NCBI RefSeq assembly: GCF_003992595.1
Contig: NZ_RZNA01000004.1
Coordinates: 109,096-173,095 of the forward strand
Reading direction: 5' to 3'
DNA: 64,000 nt
DNA from: Flagellimonas oceanensis
GTDB taxonomy: Bacteria; Bacteroidota; Bacteroidia; Flavobacteriales; Flavobacteriaceae
Both the position numbers and the translations under genes were made by a program. The notes below the pieces were generated by a model. That model was not told the origin of the DNA and searched no databases. It saw only the letters and a list, made by a program, of their open reading frames with translations. Shown piece by piece: positions 54,783-63,951 of this stretch. Each line of letters opens with the position of its first letter. Within the stretch, counting starts at the first letter, position 1.

Positions 54783-55570
54783 TACCAAGGCCCTACATAG
54801 CAGAATGGCAAGAACATGCTCCGTGGAAATCGTTTGCCCAGATAGAGCAAGATTTGATTATAAGTCGTATGCTGGTTGCCATATTCTCCGATGATTTCTT
54901 ATATGAAAACCTGGCTTTTAGAGGAGGTACGGCATTACACAAGTTATACCTTAATCCAGCACCTCGGTATTCAGAAGACATTGATTTGGTTCAAATTAAG
55001 GAAGGACCCATTAAACCTATTATGGAAAGACTGGGTCAGGTCATAGACTTTTTTGAAGAGCCAAGAAATACTCAGGTTAGAGGTCATGGAGCAAAAGCTC
55101 TATATCGATTTAACTCAGAGTACGAGAATATCCGTATGCGGGTTAAAATTGAAATCAATTGTCGAGAGCATTTTAATGTTCTTGACTGGGTAGAATTCCC
55201 ATTCGAAATTGAGAATGCTTGGTTTACAGGTAGCACCAAAATACGAACATATAATATCAATGAACTTTTGGGAACAAAGTTACGGGCGTTATATCAGCGT
55301 AGTAAAGGCCGTGATCTTTTTGATTTGGATTATTCGCGGACGCACATAAATTTAGAAACGGCTTCTATCATCGAATGTTTCAATGAATATATGGCCTTTT
55401 CGGTTGGAAAGCCACCAAGTCAAAAAGAGTTTTTACAAAATATTGAAGCTAAGGAAAATGATTCTGGTTTTACTGGGGACATGGAAGCTTTGTTGCGTCC
55501 TGAAATTGAATATGACCAAAAAGCAGCATTTAGATGGTTGAAAAATGAAATACTTAAAACCGAAGAATGA
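54779..55570 (+). CDS. AbiEii-type nucleotidyltransferase toxin
   Basis: 263 residues of the AbiEii/MenT-like family: the nucleotidyltransferase signature FRGGTALHKLY at about 43-53 and the metal-binding acidic pair in YSEDIDLV at about 60-67, plus the KLRALYQRSKGRDLFDL segment typical of this family. Such toxins transfer nucleotides to an RNA target and stop growth; in phage defence they act with AbiEi. Coupled by ATGA overlaps to the antitoxin upstream and to hsdR downstream, so all three should be translated in a fixed ratio. Confidence 0.9.
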   Translation: MIPRPYIAEWQEHAPWKSFAQIEQDLIISRMLVAIFSDDFLYENLAFRGGTALHKLYLNPAPRYSEDIDLVQIKEGPIKPIMERLGQVIDFFEEPRNTQVRGHGAKALYRFNSEYENIRMRVKIEINCREHFNVLDWVEFPFEIENAWFTGSTKIRTYNINELLGTKLRALYQRSKGRDLFDLDYSRTHINLETASIIECFNEYMAFSVGKPPSQKEFLQNIEAKENDSGFTGDMEALLRPEIEYDQKAAFRWLKNEILKTEE

Positions 55571-58500
55571 TGTTCAACGAAGACTCTAGAGTAAAGATAC
55601 CAGCGATTTTACATCTCACGCAACTTGGGTATACCTATTTGTCCCTTAAGGAATCTAGCTGGGATGTGGAGACCAATATTTTTACGGACATTTTCAAGAC
55701 TTCGATTGAACGAATAAACCCGCATCTTGAAAGTCAAGATGTTGAAAGGTTATATCAGGAAGTAAGCCTGTCGCTTGACAACAATGATTTGGGCAAAGCC
55801 TTTTATAATATGTTGGTGCAACGTTCAGGAACTAAACTTTTGGATTTAGAAAATTTTGGAAACAATTCTTTCCATGTAGTAACGGAGCTTACCTATAAAA
55901 ATGGTGAGGATGAATTCCGGCCGGACGTTATTTTATTAATTAACGGTATGCCATTGGTTTTTATCGAAGTGAAAAAGCCAAATAATCGTGATGGGGTTTT
56001 GGATGAGAGGAGGCGAATCAAAAGAAGGTTTCAGAATAAAAAGTTCAAAAAATTTGTGAACCTTACCCAGTTCATGATTTTCTCCAATAACATGGAGTAT
56101 GACGACAATGAAATTGAGCCCTGGCAGGGCGCGTTTTACGCCTCCCCCTCATACACCAATCCCATCTTTAATTATTTCAGGGAAGAAATTGGTTTTAATC
56201 TTTCCCAAGTTTTAAAACCTTTGGACCCCGAAACTGAGGACTTCGTTTTAAGGGACACTAACTATCAAGCCATAAAAAACAGTCCAGAATTCTTAACCAA
56301 CAAGAATCTGGATTCTCCAACAAATAGAATTCTCACTTCTTTGTTGAGTAGGGAAAGACTGCAATTCATGTTGCGCTATGCCTTAGCCTATGTAAACGAG
56401 TACTCCGGTATTCAGAAACATATCATGCGTTACCCGCAGTTTTTTGCAACAAAGGCCATTCAAGAAAAACTGGATAAAGGGATAAAAAAGGGAATCATTT
56501 GGCATACCCAAGGTAGTGGTAAAACGGCTCTTGCGTATTACAACACCCATTTTTTGACCGATTACTTTCAAGCCAAGAACATTATTCCCAAGTTCTATTT
56601 TATAGTCGATAGATTGGATTTGCTCACACAGGCCCGGGATGAGTTTACGGCGAGAGGTTTGAAGGTACACACGGTAAACTCTAAACAGGAATTTCTAAAT
56701 GATTTAAAAACCACCACCGCTGTTTATAACGCCAAAGGAGTTCGTGAAATTTCTGTGGTAAATATCCAAAAGTTTCAAGACGACAAGGATTTACGGATGA
56801 ACCTTGACTATGATATTTCCATTCAACGGATTTATTTTTTGGATGAAGTGCACCGTAGTTATGATCCAAAAGGTAGTTTCTTGGCCAATTTAGAGCAGAG
56901 CGATAACAATGCCATCAAAATTGGATTGACAGGTACACCTTTGATCGGGAAAGATTTAAAATCCAAAGACTTGTTCGGTGATTATATTCATAAGTACTAC
57001 TACAATAAATCCATAGCTGACGGCTACACTCTAAAGCTGATACGCGAAGACATAGAGACCGAATACCAAATAAAATTAAAGGCTGCGCTTGATTCCATTG
57101 ATATAAAAAAGGGAGATACTGATAGAAAATTGGTGTATGCCCATCCCTCATTTGTAGAACCCATGTTGGAGTACATCGTCAACGACTTTGAAAAATTCCG
57201 GGTTCGTAACAATGATGCCAGTTTAGGGGGCATGGTTATATGTGACAGCAGCGAACAGGCAAGGGAATTATACAGGATTTTTAATGAGAAATATGGTTCC
57301 ATGGTTAATGGTCTGCCAAAAGCCGCTGAAGAAAAAACTTCCTATGGCAATGAACGGTCTGTAAACTATAAACCTAATAAAGCAGGGCTGGTTTTGTATG
57401 ATTCTGGCTCAAAGGATGAATTGGCCGAACGTAGGGACCAATTTAAATCTGGAAAAATTGACTTGCTTTTTGTATATAACATGTTATTGACGGGTTTTGA
57501 CGCCAAACGGCTAAAGAAACTATATCTGGCAAGGGTAATAAAAAGTCATAATCTATTACAGGCATTGACCCGTGTAAATAGAACCTATAAAGATTACCGA
57601 TATGGTTACGTGGTGGATTTTGCTGATATCTCCTCCGAATTTGACAAGACCAACCGCGCCTATTTTGATGAGCTTCAAGAGGTACTGGGCGATGAGATGG
57701 AAAGCTATTCCAATCTCTTTATGTCTAAAGAAGAGATTGAGGCCAGCATATCGGAAATAAAGGAAACCCTTGCTGATTATGAACTAAAAAATGCCGAAGT
57801 TTTCTCTACTCAAATTTCGGAAATTAGCGATAGGGGCGCCATGTTAAAGATCAAGAAGGCCTTGGAAGATGCCCGTTCCCTTTACAATGTCATTAGATTG
57901 ACAGGGGAATATGATCTATTGGAAAAATTGGATTTCCGTCAATTGGGACGATTGCGTATCATGGCAATAGACCATTTAGCATTGATTAATGCCAAGCAAG
58001 CCTTGGAGCACAACGAAGAAATGGGCAATCTATTAAATATGGCCCTAGAGGATGTGGTTTTTCTATTTAAAAAAGTAGGGGAAGAAGAACTGATTCTGGC
58101 CGATAGACTAAAAGACATTCTAAGAAAAACGCGTGAGGGCCTGGCCAGTAATTTTGATACTAAAGACCCTAAATGGATCAGCCTATATGATGAATTAAAA
58201 AGGCTTTTTGAAAATAAAAACCTTAGTGAAGTCACTCAGGAGGAAATGCAGCGGAATATGCATTCACTGAAGACCATTCATGAAAAAGTGAAGGAACTGA
58301 ACCGAAAAAATGAGTTGCTGCGTGCTAAATACGAAGGTGATTCCAAGTATGCCCGGGTTCAGAAACGATTATTGGAAGCAGGAAAACCTTCAAAAATTAG
58401 GACGGCTATAATCCAGGCCTTACAAAAAATTAAGGAACAAGCTGATATGAGCATACTACAACGCAACAACACCTTGGACAATGAAGCATATTTTAAACGG

Positions 58501-58632
58501 GAAGTGGCACGCTATGTAATGAAATCATTCAACCAAAGTTTGACCACCACTTTGGATTATGACACCGTAATTTTTATTAGTGACATCATTGTAAATGAAT
58601 ATATGAACGAGTATTATAACAGACCGGCATAA
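55567..58632 (+). CDS. hsdR: Type I restriction enzyme, R subunit
   Basis: Motor and nuclease subunit that translocates and cuts DNA lacking the host methylation. 1021 residues. The PD-(D/E)XK nuclease site is D120...E134-V-K136 (RPDVILL, IEVKKPN). Helicase motifs: Walker A HTQGSGKT at about 313-320, DEVHRS with D426, LTGTPL, and the later GFDAKRLKKLY and QALTRVNRTY. A helical C-terminal domain follows for binding the methylase. Starts inside the toxin stop (ATGA) and ends in TAATG with hsdM. Confidence 0.94.
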   Translation: MMFNEDSRVKIPAILHLTQLGYTYLSLKESSWDVETNIFTDIFKTSIERINPHLESQDVERLYQEVSLSLDNNDLGKAFYNMLVQRSGTKLLDLENFGNNSFHVVTELTYKNGEDEFRPDVILLINGMPLVFIEVKKPNNRDGVLDERRRIKRRFQNKKFKKFVNLTQFMIFSNNMEYDDNEIEPWQGAFYASPSYTNPIFNYFREEIGFNLSQVLKPLDPETEDFVLRDTNYQAIKNSPEFLTNKNLDSPTNRILTSLLSRERLQFMLRYALAYVNEYSGIQKHIMRYPQFFATKAIQEKLDKGIKKGIIWHTQGSGKTALAYYNTHFLTDYFQAKNIIPKFYFIVDRLDLLTQARDEFTARGLKVHTVNSKQEFLNDLKTTTAVYNAKGVREISVVNIQKFQDDKDLRMNLDYDISIQRIYFLDEVHRSYDPKGSFLANLEQSDNNAIKIGLTGTPLIGKDLKSKDLFGDYIHKYYYNKSIADGYTLKLIREDIETEYQIKLKAALDSIDIKKGDTDRKLVYAHPSFVEPMLEYIVNDFEKFRVRNNDASLGGMVICDSSEQARELYRIFNEKYGSMVNGLPKAAEEKTSYGNERSVNYKPNKAGLVLYDSGSKDELAERRDQFKSGKIDLLFVYNMLLTGFDAKRLKKLYLARVIKSHNLLQALTRVNRTYKDYRYGYVVDFADISSEFDKTNRAYFDELQEVLGDEMESYSNLFMSKEEIEASISEIKETLADYELKNAEVFSTQISEISDRGAMLKIKKALEDARSLYNVIRLTGEYDLLEKLDFRQLGRLRIMAIDHLALINAKQALEHNEEMGNLLNMALEDVVFLFKKVGEEELILADRLKDILRKTREGLASNFDTKDPKWISLYDELKRLFENKNLSEVTQEEMQRNMHSLKTIHEKVKELNRKNELLRAKYEGDSKYARVQKRLLEAGKPSKIRTAIIQALQKIKEQADMSILQRNNTLDNEAYFKREVARYVMKSFNQSLTTTLDYDTVIFISDIIVNEYMNEYYNRPA

Positions 58633-60257
58633 TGACTGTAGAGAATACAACACAGACTAAAAAACTAATAGACAACCTAAAGGCTGTTTGTGCCAGTTAT
58701 GGTTTAGGGAATGATGGTAACGAGTTTAAGATCATCACCCAAGTGTTTTTGTACAAATACCTGAACGATAAATTTTCATATGAGTTAAAAAAAGTACGTC
58801 CAAATTTAACTAAAAGTGAGAAATGGCAATTGGCATTGAGCGAGATTGATGAAGGAGAATACAAACTATTACAGTTTGACTTGGAAAGTAATACGGCCTT
58901 TCTCTATCCACACCATGTAATTGAATACTTGTTTGATAGGCAGAACGAACCAGAATTTGGCAAGCTGTTCGATGACACACTTTTGGACATTGCTACCAAA
59001 AACAATGATTTATTTGCGGTAAATACCGATGGGGGTGCCAAGATTCGATTGTTTGATAGGGTCACTGAATTTATTTCGGATCCTACCAAACGGGATGCCT
59101 TTGCAAAGGCATTGTTGAATAAGTTAGTGGATTTTAGTTTTGAGAATATCATGACCGAAGGGTTTGATTTCTTCTCCACCATTTTTGAGTATCTGGTAAA
59201 AGATTATAACAATGACGCTGGGGGTAAGTACGCTGAATACTATACTCCGCATGCCGTGGCCAAGATAATGGCTGCTATTTTAGTTTCGGAACCTGTTAAG
59301 AATGTGACCGTATATGATCCAAGTGCGGGATCGGGTACCTTGCTCATGAATTTGGCCCACGCCATAGGACCAGATAAATGCACAGTATATTCTCAGGACA
59401 TTTCGCAAAAATCCTCTACACTGCTACGATTAAACCTCGTGTTGAACAATTTGGTGCACAGTATTGAGAATGTTATCCAAGGTAATACCATGACAACTCC
59501 GTATCATAAAGAGCACGGAGCTTTACGCAAGTTCGACTACATCGTAAGCAACCCTCCTTTTAAGCTGGACTTTAGTGACGATGTAGAGGAGTTGCAGAAG
59601 AAAATAAATAAAGATCGCTTTTTTGCGGGAATTCCCAACATACCTAAAAAAGCCAAAGATAAAATGGCGATTTACTCGCTGTTTTTACAGCACATCGCAT
59701 ATTCTTTGACCGAAAAGGGAAAAGCAGCGATAGTTGTACCTACAGGGTTCTTAACGGCGCAAAGTGGTATTGATAAAAAAATACGTCAATACTTAGTTGA
59801 TCATAAAATGTTGGCCGGAGCGGTAAGCATGCCTAGTAACATTTTTGCCACTACAGGCACAAATGTTTCCATTGTTTTTATGGACAAAAATAATGATGGA
59901 AAAGTGGTGTTTATTGATGCCAGCAATTTGGGTAAAACGGTAAAAGAAGGCAAAAACCAAAAAACGGTTTTAAATACTGAAGAGGAAGACCGTATTATAA
60001 ACACCTTTATCAATAAAACAGAGGTGGATGATTTTTCCGTAGTGGTTGAATATGATGAAATCACTACTAAAAACTATAGTTTTAGTGCAAGTCAGTATTT
60101 TGAAATTAGAATTAAATACGTTGACATAACTCCTGGTGAATTCGAAGAAAAAGTGAGAACCTCTTCAAAACAGCTCGCTAACCTGTTTTCCGAAAGTGAA
60201 CTTCTGGAAATGCAAATACAACATAACCTAAAGAATTTGAAGTATGATAATGAATGA
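58632..60257 (+). CDS. hsdM: Type I restriction enzyme, M subunit
   Basis: 541 residues; N6-adenine methyltransferase that protects host DNA and is needed for restriction. An N-terminal helical domain (about 1-150) precedes the catalytic domain with the AdoMet motif DPSAGSGTLL near 228 and the adenine-methylase motif NPPF near 307. The start codon shares one base with the hsdR stop and the 3' end overlaps hsdS by 14 bases. Confidence 0.95.
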   Translation: MTVENTTQTKKLIDNLKAVCASYGLGNDGNEFKIITQVFLYKYLNDKFSYELKKVRPNLTKSEKWQLALSEIDEGEYKLLQFDLESNTAFLYPHHVIEYLFDRQNEPEFGKLFDDTLLDIATKNNDLFAVNTDGGAKIRLFDRVTEFISDPTKRDAFAKALLNKLVDFSFENIMTEGFDFFSTIFEYLVKDYNNDAGGKYAEYYTPHAVAKIMAAILVSEPVKNVTVYDPSAGSGTLLMNLAHAIGPDKCTVYSQDISQKSSTLLRLNLVLNNLVHSIENVIQGNTMTTPYHKEHGALRKFDYIVSNPPFKLDFSDDVEELQKKINKDRFFAGIPNIPKKAKDKMAIYSLFLQHIAYSLTEKGKAAIVVPTGFLTAQSGIDKKIRQYLVDHKMLAGAVSMPSNIFATTGTNVSIVFMDKNNDGKVVFIDASNLGKTVKEGKNQKTVLNTEEEDRIINTFINKTEVDDFSVVVEYDEITTKNYSFSASQYFEIRIKYVDITPGEFEEKVRTSSKQLANLFSESELLEMQIQHNLKNLKYDNE

Positions 60258-61527
60258 GTCAAAGTATAATGCTCATTGGGAAACTAAAATTCTTTCAGAT
60301 TTGGGATCTTTCCAACGTGGTAAATCTCGTCATCGTCCCAGAAATGACAAATCACTTTTTGAAAACGGTCATTTTCCTCTAGTTCAAACAGGAGAAATAA
60401 AAGATGCCAACCTTTACATAACATCTCATAACGCCACTTATAACAGTTTTGGACTGAAACAAAGCAAGTTGTGGCCAAAAAATACTCTCTGTATAACGAT
60501 AGCCGCAAATATTGCTGAGACTGCCTTATTAGGGTATCCCATGTGCTTCCCAGATAGTGTTGTTGGTTTTATTGCCAACCCAAAAGAAAGTTCAGAGTTG
60601 TTTATGCACTATGTTTTCACATACATTAGAAAGGCTATTCAAAGTTCAGCAAGTGGAAGTATCCAAGACAATATTAATATTGATTACTTAACTAGACTTA
60701 AATTTAAGATTCCAGCTAAGTCGTACCAAGATGGAATTGTTAAAACTTTATCACAAATTGATTCAAAAATAGAGATCAACAACCAAATCAATGCAGAGCT
60801 TGAGGCCATGGCCAAACTGCTTTTCGATTATTGGTTTGTACAGTTCGACTTTCCATTCGACTTCGATCAGGGCAAGCCCGATGCCAGCGGCAGGCCCTAT
60901 AAGTCCTCCGGGGGCAAAATGGTCTATAACAAGCAGTTGAAACGGGAGATTCCTGAAGGGTGGGATGATGGTACGCTCTCAGATGTAGCAAATATTATAA
61001 TGGGGCAATCTCCTCCTGGAAATACCTACAACGAAAATCAAAATGGAATAGTCTTTTTTCAAGGCTCTACAGATTTTGGTATTAGATTTCCATCCATACG
61101 CCAATACACAACTCACCCATCTCGGATAGCGCCGGAAGATTCAATACTACTATCAGTTAGAGCTCCCGTCGGTACACTTAATCAAGCATTGTGTGAATGT
61201 TGTATTGGTAGAGGATTAGCGGCTATCAATGAAAAAAGTGGATCCAATTCTTACTTATGGAGTCAAATGACTTATTTCAAACAAGTTTTTGACTACAGGA
61301 ATTCTGTGGGAACAACTTTTGGTTCAATTACCAAAGATGATTTATTTAGTTTAAAAGTTGTTCTACCTAGTAAAGATGCGATTAATCATTTTAAATCAAT
61401 AGTCGATTCTTTTCATCAAAAAATTAAAGTTAATTCAATAGAAAACCAAAAATTGTCAGAACTCCGTGATTGGTTATTGCCAATGTTGATGAATGGGCAG
61501 GTAAAGGTTGGCGAGTCGAAAGAATAA
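60244..61527 (+). CDS. hsdS: Type I restriction enzyme, specificity subunit
   Basis: 427 residues (start at 60244, or at the ATG two codons on). Two target-recognition domains (about 10-175 and 235-390) each followed by a conserved helical spacer (LEAMAKLLFDYWFVQ in the centre, KLSELRDWLLPMLMNGQ at the end) that sets the spacing between the two half-sites. The central conserved stretch, about 60790-60965, is distinctly more GC-rich than the recognition domains around it, as expected for domain exchange by recombination. Confidence 0.93.
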   Translation: MIMNESKYNAHWETKILSDLGSFQRGKSRHRPRNDKSLFENGHFPLVQTGEIKDANLYITSHNATYNSFGLKQSKLWPKNTLCITIAANIAETALLGYPMCFPDSVVGFIANPKESSELFMHYVFTYIRKAIQSSASGSIQDNINIDYLTRLKFKIPAKSYQDGIVKTLSQIDSKIEINNQINAELEAMAKLLFDYWFVQFDFPFDFDQGKPDASGRPYKSSGGKMVYNKQLKREIPEGWDDGTLSDVANIIMGQSPPGNTYNENQNGIVFFQGSTDFGIRFPSIRQYTTHPSRIAPEDSILLSVRAPVGTLNQALCECCIGRGLAAINEKSGSNSYLWSQMTYFKQVFDYRNSVGTTFGSITKDDLFSLKVVLPSKDAINHFKSIVDSFHQKIKVNSIENQKLSELRDWLLPMLMNGQVKVGESKE

Positions 61528-61579
61528 TTATATTGGATCATGAAGAGAAAAATATTTATATAAATTTCATAAGGTTCAA

Positions 61580-62827
61580 ATGATCGGTATTCCAATTAAA
61601 TATTCAGACTTTTTTAGCGGGCCAATCCCCATAAACCCCGTAAACCTTATCAAATCAATCCCAAAAGATGAGTTAATTGCCTCAATTGCTGCAATTAATA
61701 CCAGATTAAAGCCAATATTTAATACTAGTTTTGACAACTCACGAAAGACACAAATAGAATCTTTGCGTGCTATTCTTTTAGACTTGGGCAATCCTATAAA
61801 TAGGGGTATTGCCACTCCATTCATTAAGCAATTATTAGAATTACCAGATAGTCAAATCCTATTTACAAGGGTAACCTGTTTATATGCTTATCAAGAAATA
61901 TTGGCGAATACTGGTTTCACAACAACTGCACCCCCTAGCTATACACCAAAACAACGCATCGACTTATTTAAATATTTACTGATATGTAATGAAAGGGTAC
62001 TATATTTTGATACTTCTTATTCTGAAAATGACCATAAAATTTTAGGTAATCGTTTCTTCGACTATTTCATGTTTAAAGAATTACCACACAACCAATACTA
62101 TTTTGTTCCACATCCATTTAATCGTTTCTATATTGGATGGTTTTTGATGGATAAATTGAATAATGATAGATTCTTTTCTAAACATTTTAAAGATTATTTG
62201 GATACCACTTTTGGTATAGATGATATTTCTGAATTCTTCAAATACATCATTGGACAATTCTTCGGCAGTAATGACGATAATCTAAAAATTACTTATTTGA
62301 AAGTTAAAGTTGGGTATACTAAGGCAATCAAAGTGTTGGCCGAAATGTCCAAAAGAAACGGTATTCCATTACCAATTCATACGGATTTAAAAGTACTTGA
62401 CTTTCTAGAGTTAAAGAAGAGCCCTGTTTATGACGGTGGAGTGAAAAATGGTATTCACTCGTTTATAGTGATGGATTCTATACTTTTTTTAGAAAAGGTT
62501 TATTCATTATTTATTAATGATTTCTGGTTTGATTATTTAAAACCAAAAGCAATTTGTAATAGAAAAGATTGGGGGGATTTTATAGGAAATAAATTTTTCG
62601 AACCATTCATTGACTTAATTTTTAAGAATATCTCTTCAGAAAACAAGAGGTCAACTTATTTAAATCAGGGCTTTCTGACATTTAATATCAATGGCAAGGG
62701 TCATGTTGAGTATGCAGACTTTTATTTTAGACATAAAAATAAAGTACTTCTTATAGAAGCGAAAAGTAATTACTGTAGATACCCTGTAGATACCCCGATC
62801 TTTAGGACAGTTTCTCTACAAAACTAA
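61580..62827 (+). CDS. Unknown protein with C-terminal PD-(D/E)XK-like motif, truncated by IS
   Basis: 415 residues in the present reading frame, not recognised as a known family. The N-terminal 350 residues look helical and rich in Phe, Lys and Asn. Near the end the pattern YADFYFRHKNKVLLIEAKSN has the spacing of a PD-(D/E)XK nuclease core (D380, E393-A-K395). The last residues, from about 403 on, come from the left end of the IS3-family element, so the natural C-terminus is lost. It lies 52 bases after hsdS on the same strand and may belong to the restriction operon. Confidence 0.7.
   Translation: MIGIPIKYSDFFSGPIPINPVNLIKSIPKDELIASIAAINTRLKPIFNTSFDNSRKTQIESLRAILLDLGNPINRGIATPFIKQLLELPDSQILFTRVTCLYAYQEILANTGFTTTAPPSYTPKQRIDLFKYLLICNERVLYFDTSYSENDHKILGNRFFDYFMFKELPHNQYYFVPHPFNRFYIGWFLMDKLNNDRFFSKHFKDYLDTTFGIDDISEFFKYIIGQFFGSNDDNLKITYLKVKVGYTKAIKVLAEMSKRNGIPLPIHTDLKVLDFLELKKSPVYDGGVKNGIHSFIVMDSILFLEKVYSLFINDFWFDYLKPKAICNRKDWGDFIGNKFFEPFIDLIFKNISSENKRSTYLNQGFLTFNINGKGHVEYADFYFRHKNKVLLIEAKSNYCRYPVDTPIFRTVSLQN
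62774..62795. repeat. 11-base tandem repeat at the IS left end
   Basis: TGTAGATACCC occurs twice back to back (62774-62784 and 62785-62795). The second copy is the likely left tip of the IS (TG... as in IS3 elements). The first may be the host target or a trace of an earlier event at the same site. Confidence 0.65.
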
Positions 62828-62833
62828 TATAAT

Positions 62834-63694
62834 TCAAGCCGCTCTCTTAAATAGATCGATAGGTCTTTCATAGTCGATGGACTGGTGTCTTCTTTCATGG
62901 TTGTAATAATCAAAGTACTCTGCCAATAACAGATAAAGGTCCATACCGTCCCTTGGAGGGTTCAGGTATATCTTCTCGTATTTTACATTCCTCCATAGCC
63001 TTTCGATAAAGGCATTGTCCGTGGCCCTTCCCTTACCGTCCATGCTCAGGCGTATTCCCTGGCCCAAAACATAATTGGCGAACTCCTCGGCGGTGAACTG
63101 GCTCCCCTGGTCCGTATTGAGGATCTCAGGTGTCCCGTGCTCACCTATGGCCTCTTCCAATGTTTCCCTGCACCATTGGGCATCCATGGAATTGGACACG
63201 CTCCAGTTCAGGACATAGCGGCTGTGCAGGTCGATGATGGCCACCAGGTAGAGATATCCCTGTTGCATGGGGATATAGGTGATGTCGGTTGCCCATACCT
63301 GATTGGGCCTGTCAACTGTCAGGTTGCGTAGCAGGTAGGGATACGTTTTGTGGTCCTTGCACCTTCGGGAGGTGTGCTTTCCCGGAAGTACCGCCCTAAG
63401 CCCCATTACCTTGTAATAGAGCCGTTCGATCCGGTTCCTGCTCACTTTATAGCCTTTGTCTTTGGTCAGCCAGATGTGCATCCGCTTGGCCCCTTTGAAA
63501 GGGTGGTGGAGATAATGTTCGTCCATCTCCCGCATGAGCTTCAGGTTCAGTTCGGTCTCGCCCCTGGGCTTATAGTACAGCCCGGAACGATGGACCGACA
63601 ATGTTTCGCATTGTTTTACAATGCTCATCTTGGAATGACCCTTGCGTATCATTTTTCTGCGTTCGGAGAGTGGTCTCAGCGCAAGGCGTCCTTT
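62834..63694 (-). CDS. IS3-family transposase OrfB (catalytic part)
   Basis: DDE integrase domain of the transposase. Acidic triad in ATDITYIP, NTDQGSQF and NAFIERLWRN; the N-terminal HTH_21-like part contains HHPFKGAKRMHIWL. It has no good start of its own: it is entered by -1 frameshifting from OrfA at 63694-63700, and the frame above that point only shadows OrfA. An internal ATG at 63652 could give a separate OrfB. Ends 36 bases inside the left half of the element. Confidence 0.9.
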   Translation of the reverse strand, partial: KGRLALRPLSERRKMIRKGHSKMSIVKQCETLSVHRSGLYYKPRGETELNLKLMREMDEHYLHHPFKGAKRMHIWLTKDKGYKVSRNRIERLYYKVMGLRAVLPGKHTSRRCKDHKTYPYLLRNLTVDRPNQVWATDITYIPMQQGYLYLVAIIDLHSRYVLNWSVSNSMDAQWCRETLEEAIGEHGTPEILNTDQGSQFTAEEFANYVLGQGIRLSMDGKGRATDNAFIERLWRNVKYEKIYLNPPRDGMDLYLLLAEYFDYYNHERRHQSIDYERPIDLFKRAA

Positions 63695-63951
63695 AAAAAA
63701 TCGTTCTCGACCTTCAACTGGCCTATGGCCTTTAGAAGTTTGTCCTTCTCCCTTTCGGTCTCGCTGCGGGCATCCTTCTTGCCCGATTCGAACACCTGCT
63801 CGGCCCCATCGAGGAAATCGCGCTTCCATGCGCTGATCTGGGTCGGGTGTATCTCGTACTTCTGGGCAAGTTCGGCAAGGCTATGCCGCTCTTTCAAGGC
63901 TTCCAATACCACCTTGGTCTTGAACTTCGGGGTAAACTTTCTTCGTGTCAT
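63676..63951 (-). CDS. IS3-family transposase OrfA (helix-turn-helix part)
   Basis: 91 residues: DNA-binding HTH (MTRRKFTPKFKTKVVLEAL, then SLAELAQKYEIHPTQISAWK) and a leucine-zipper-like C-terminal helix (KDKLLKAIGQLKVENDFLKD). Minus-strand heptamer T_TTT_TTA (63700 to 63694), in the OrfA frame GAT TTT TTA, is a textbook -1 slippery site; slipping there yields the OrfAB fusion ...VENDFLKGRLALRP. Without slipping, OrfA ends after ten more bases of coding sequence. Confidence 0.9.
   Translation of the reverse strand: MTRRKFTPKFKTKVVLEALKERHSLAELAQKYEIHPTQISAWKRDFLDGAEQVFESGKKDARSETEREKDKLLKAIGQLKVENDFLKDALR

Noticed and set aside
63700..63829. Extension of OrfB upstream as an independent start (MEARFPRWGR...)
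   Set aside because: This part overlaps OrfA in another frame and is arginine-rich shadow sequence; the catalytic frame is entered by -1 frameshifting.
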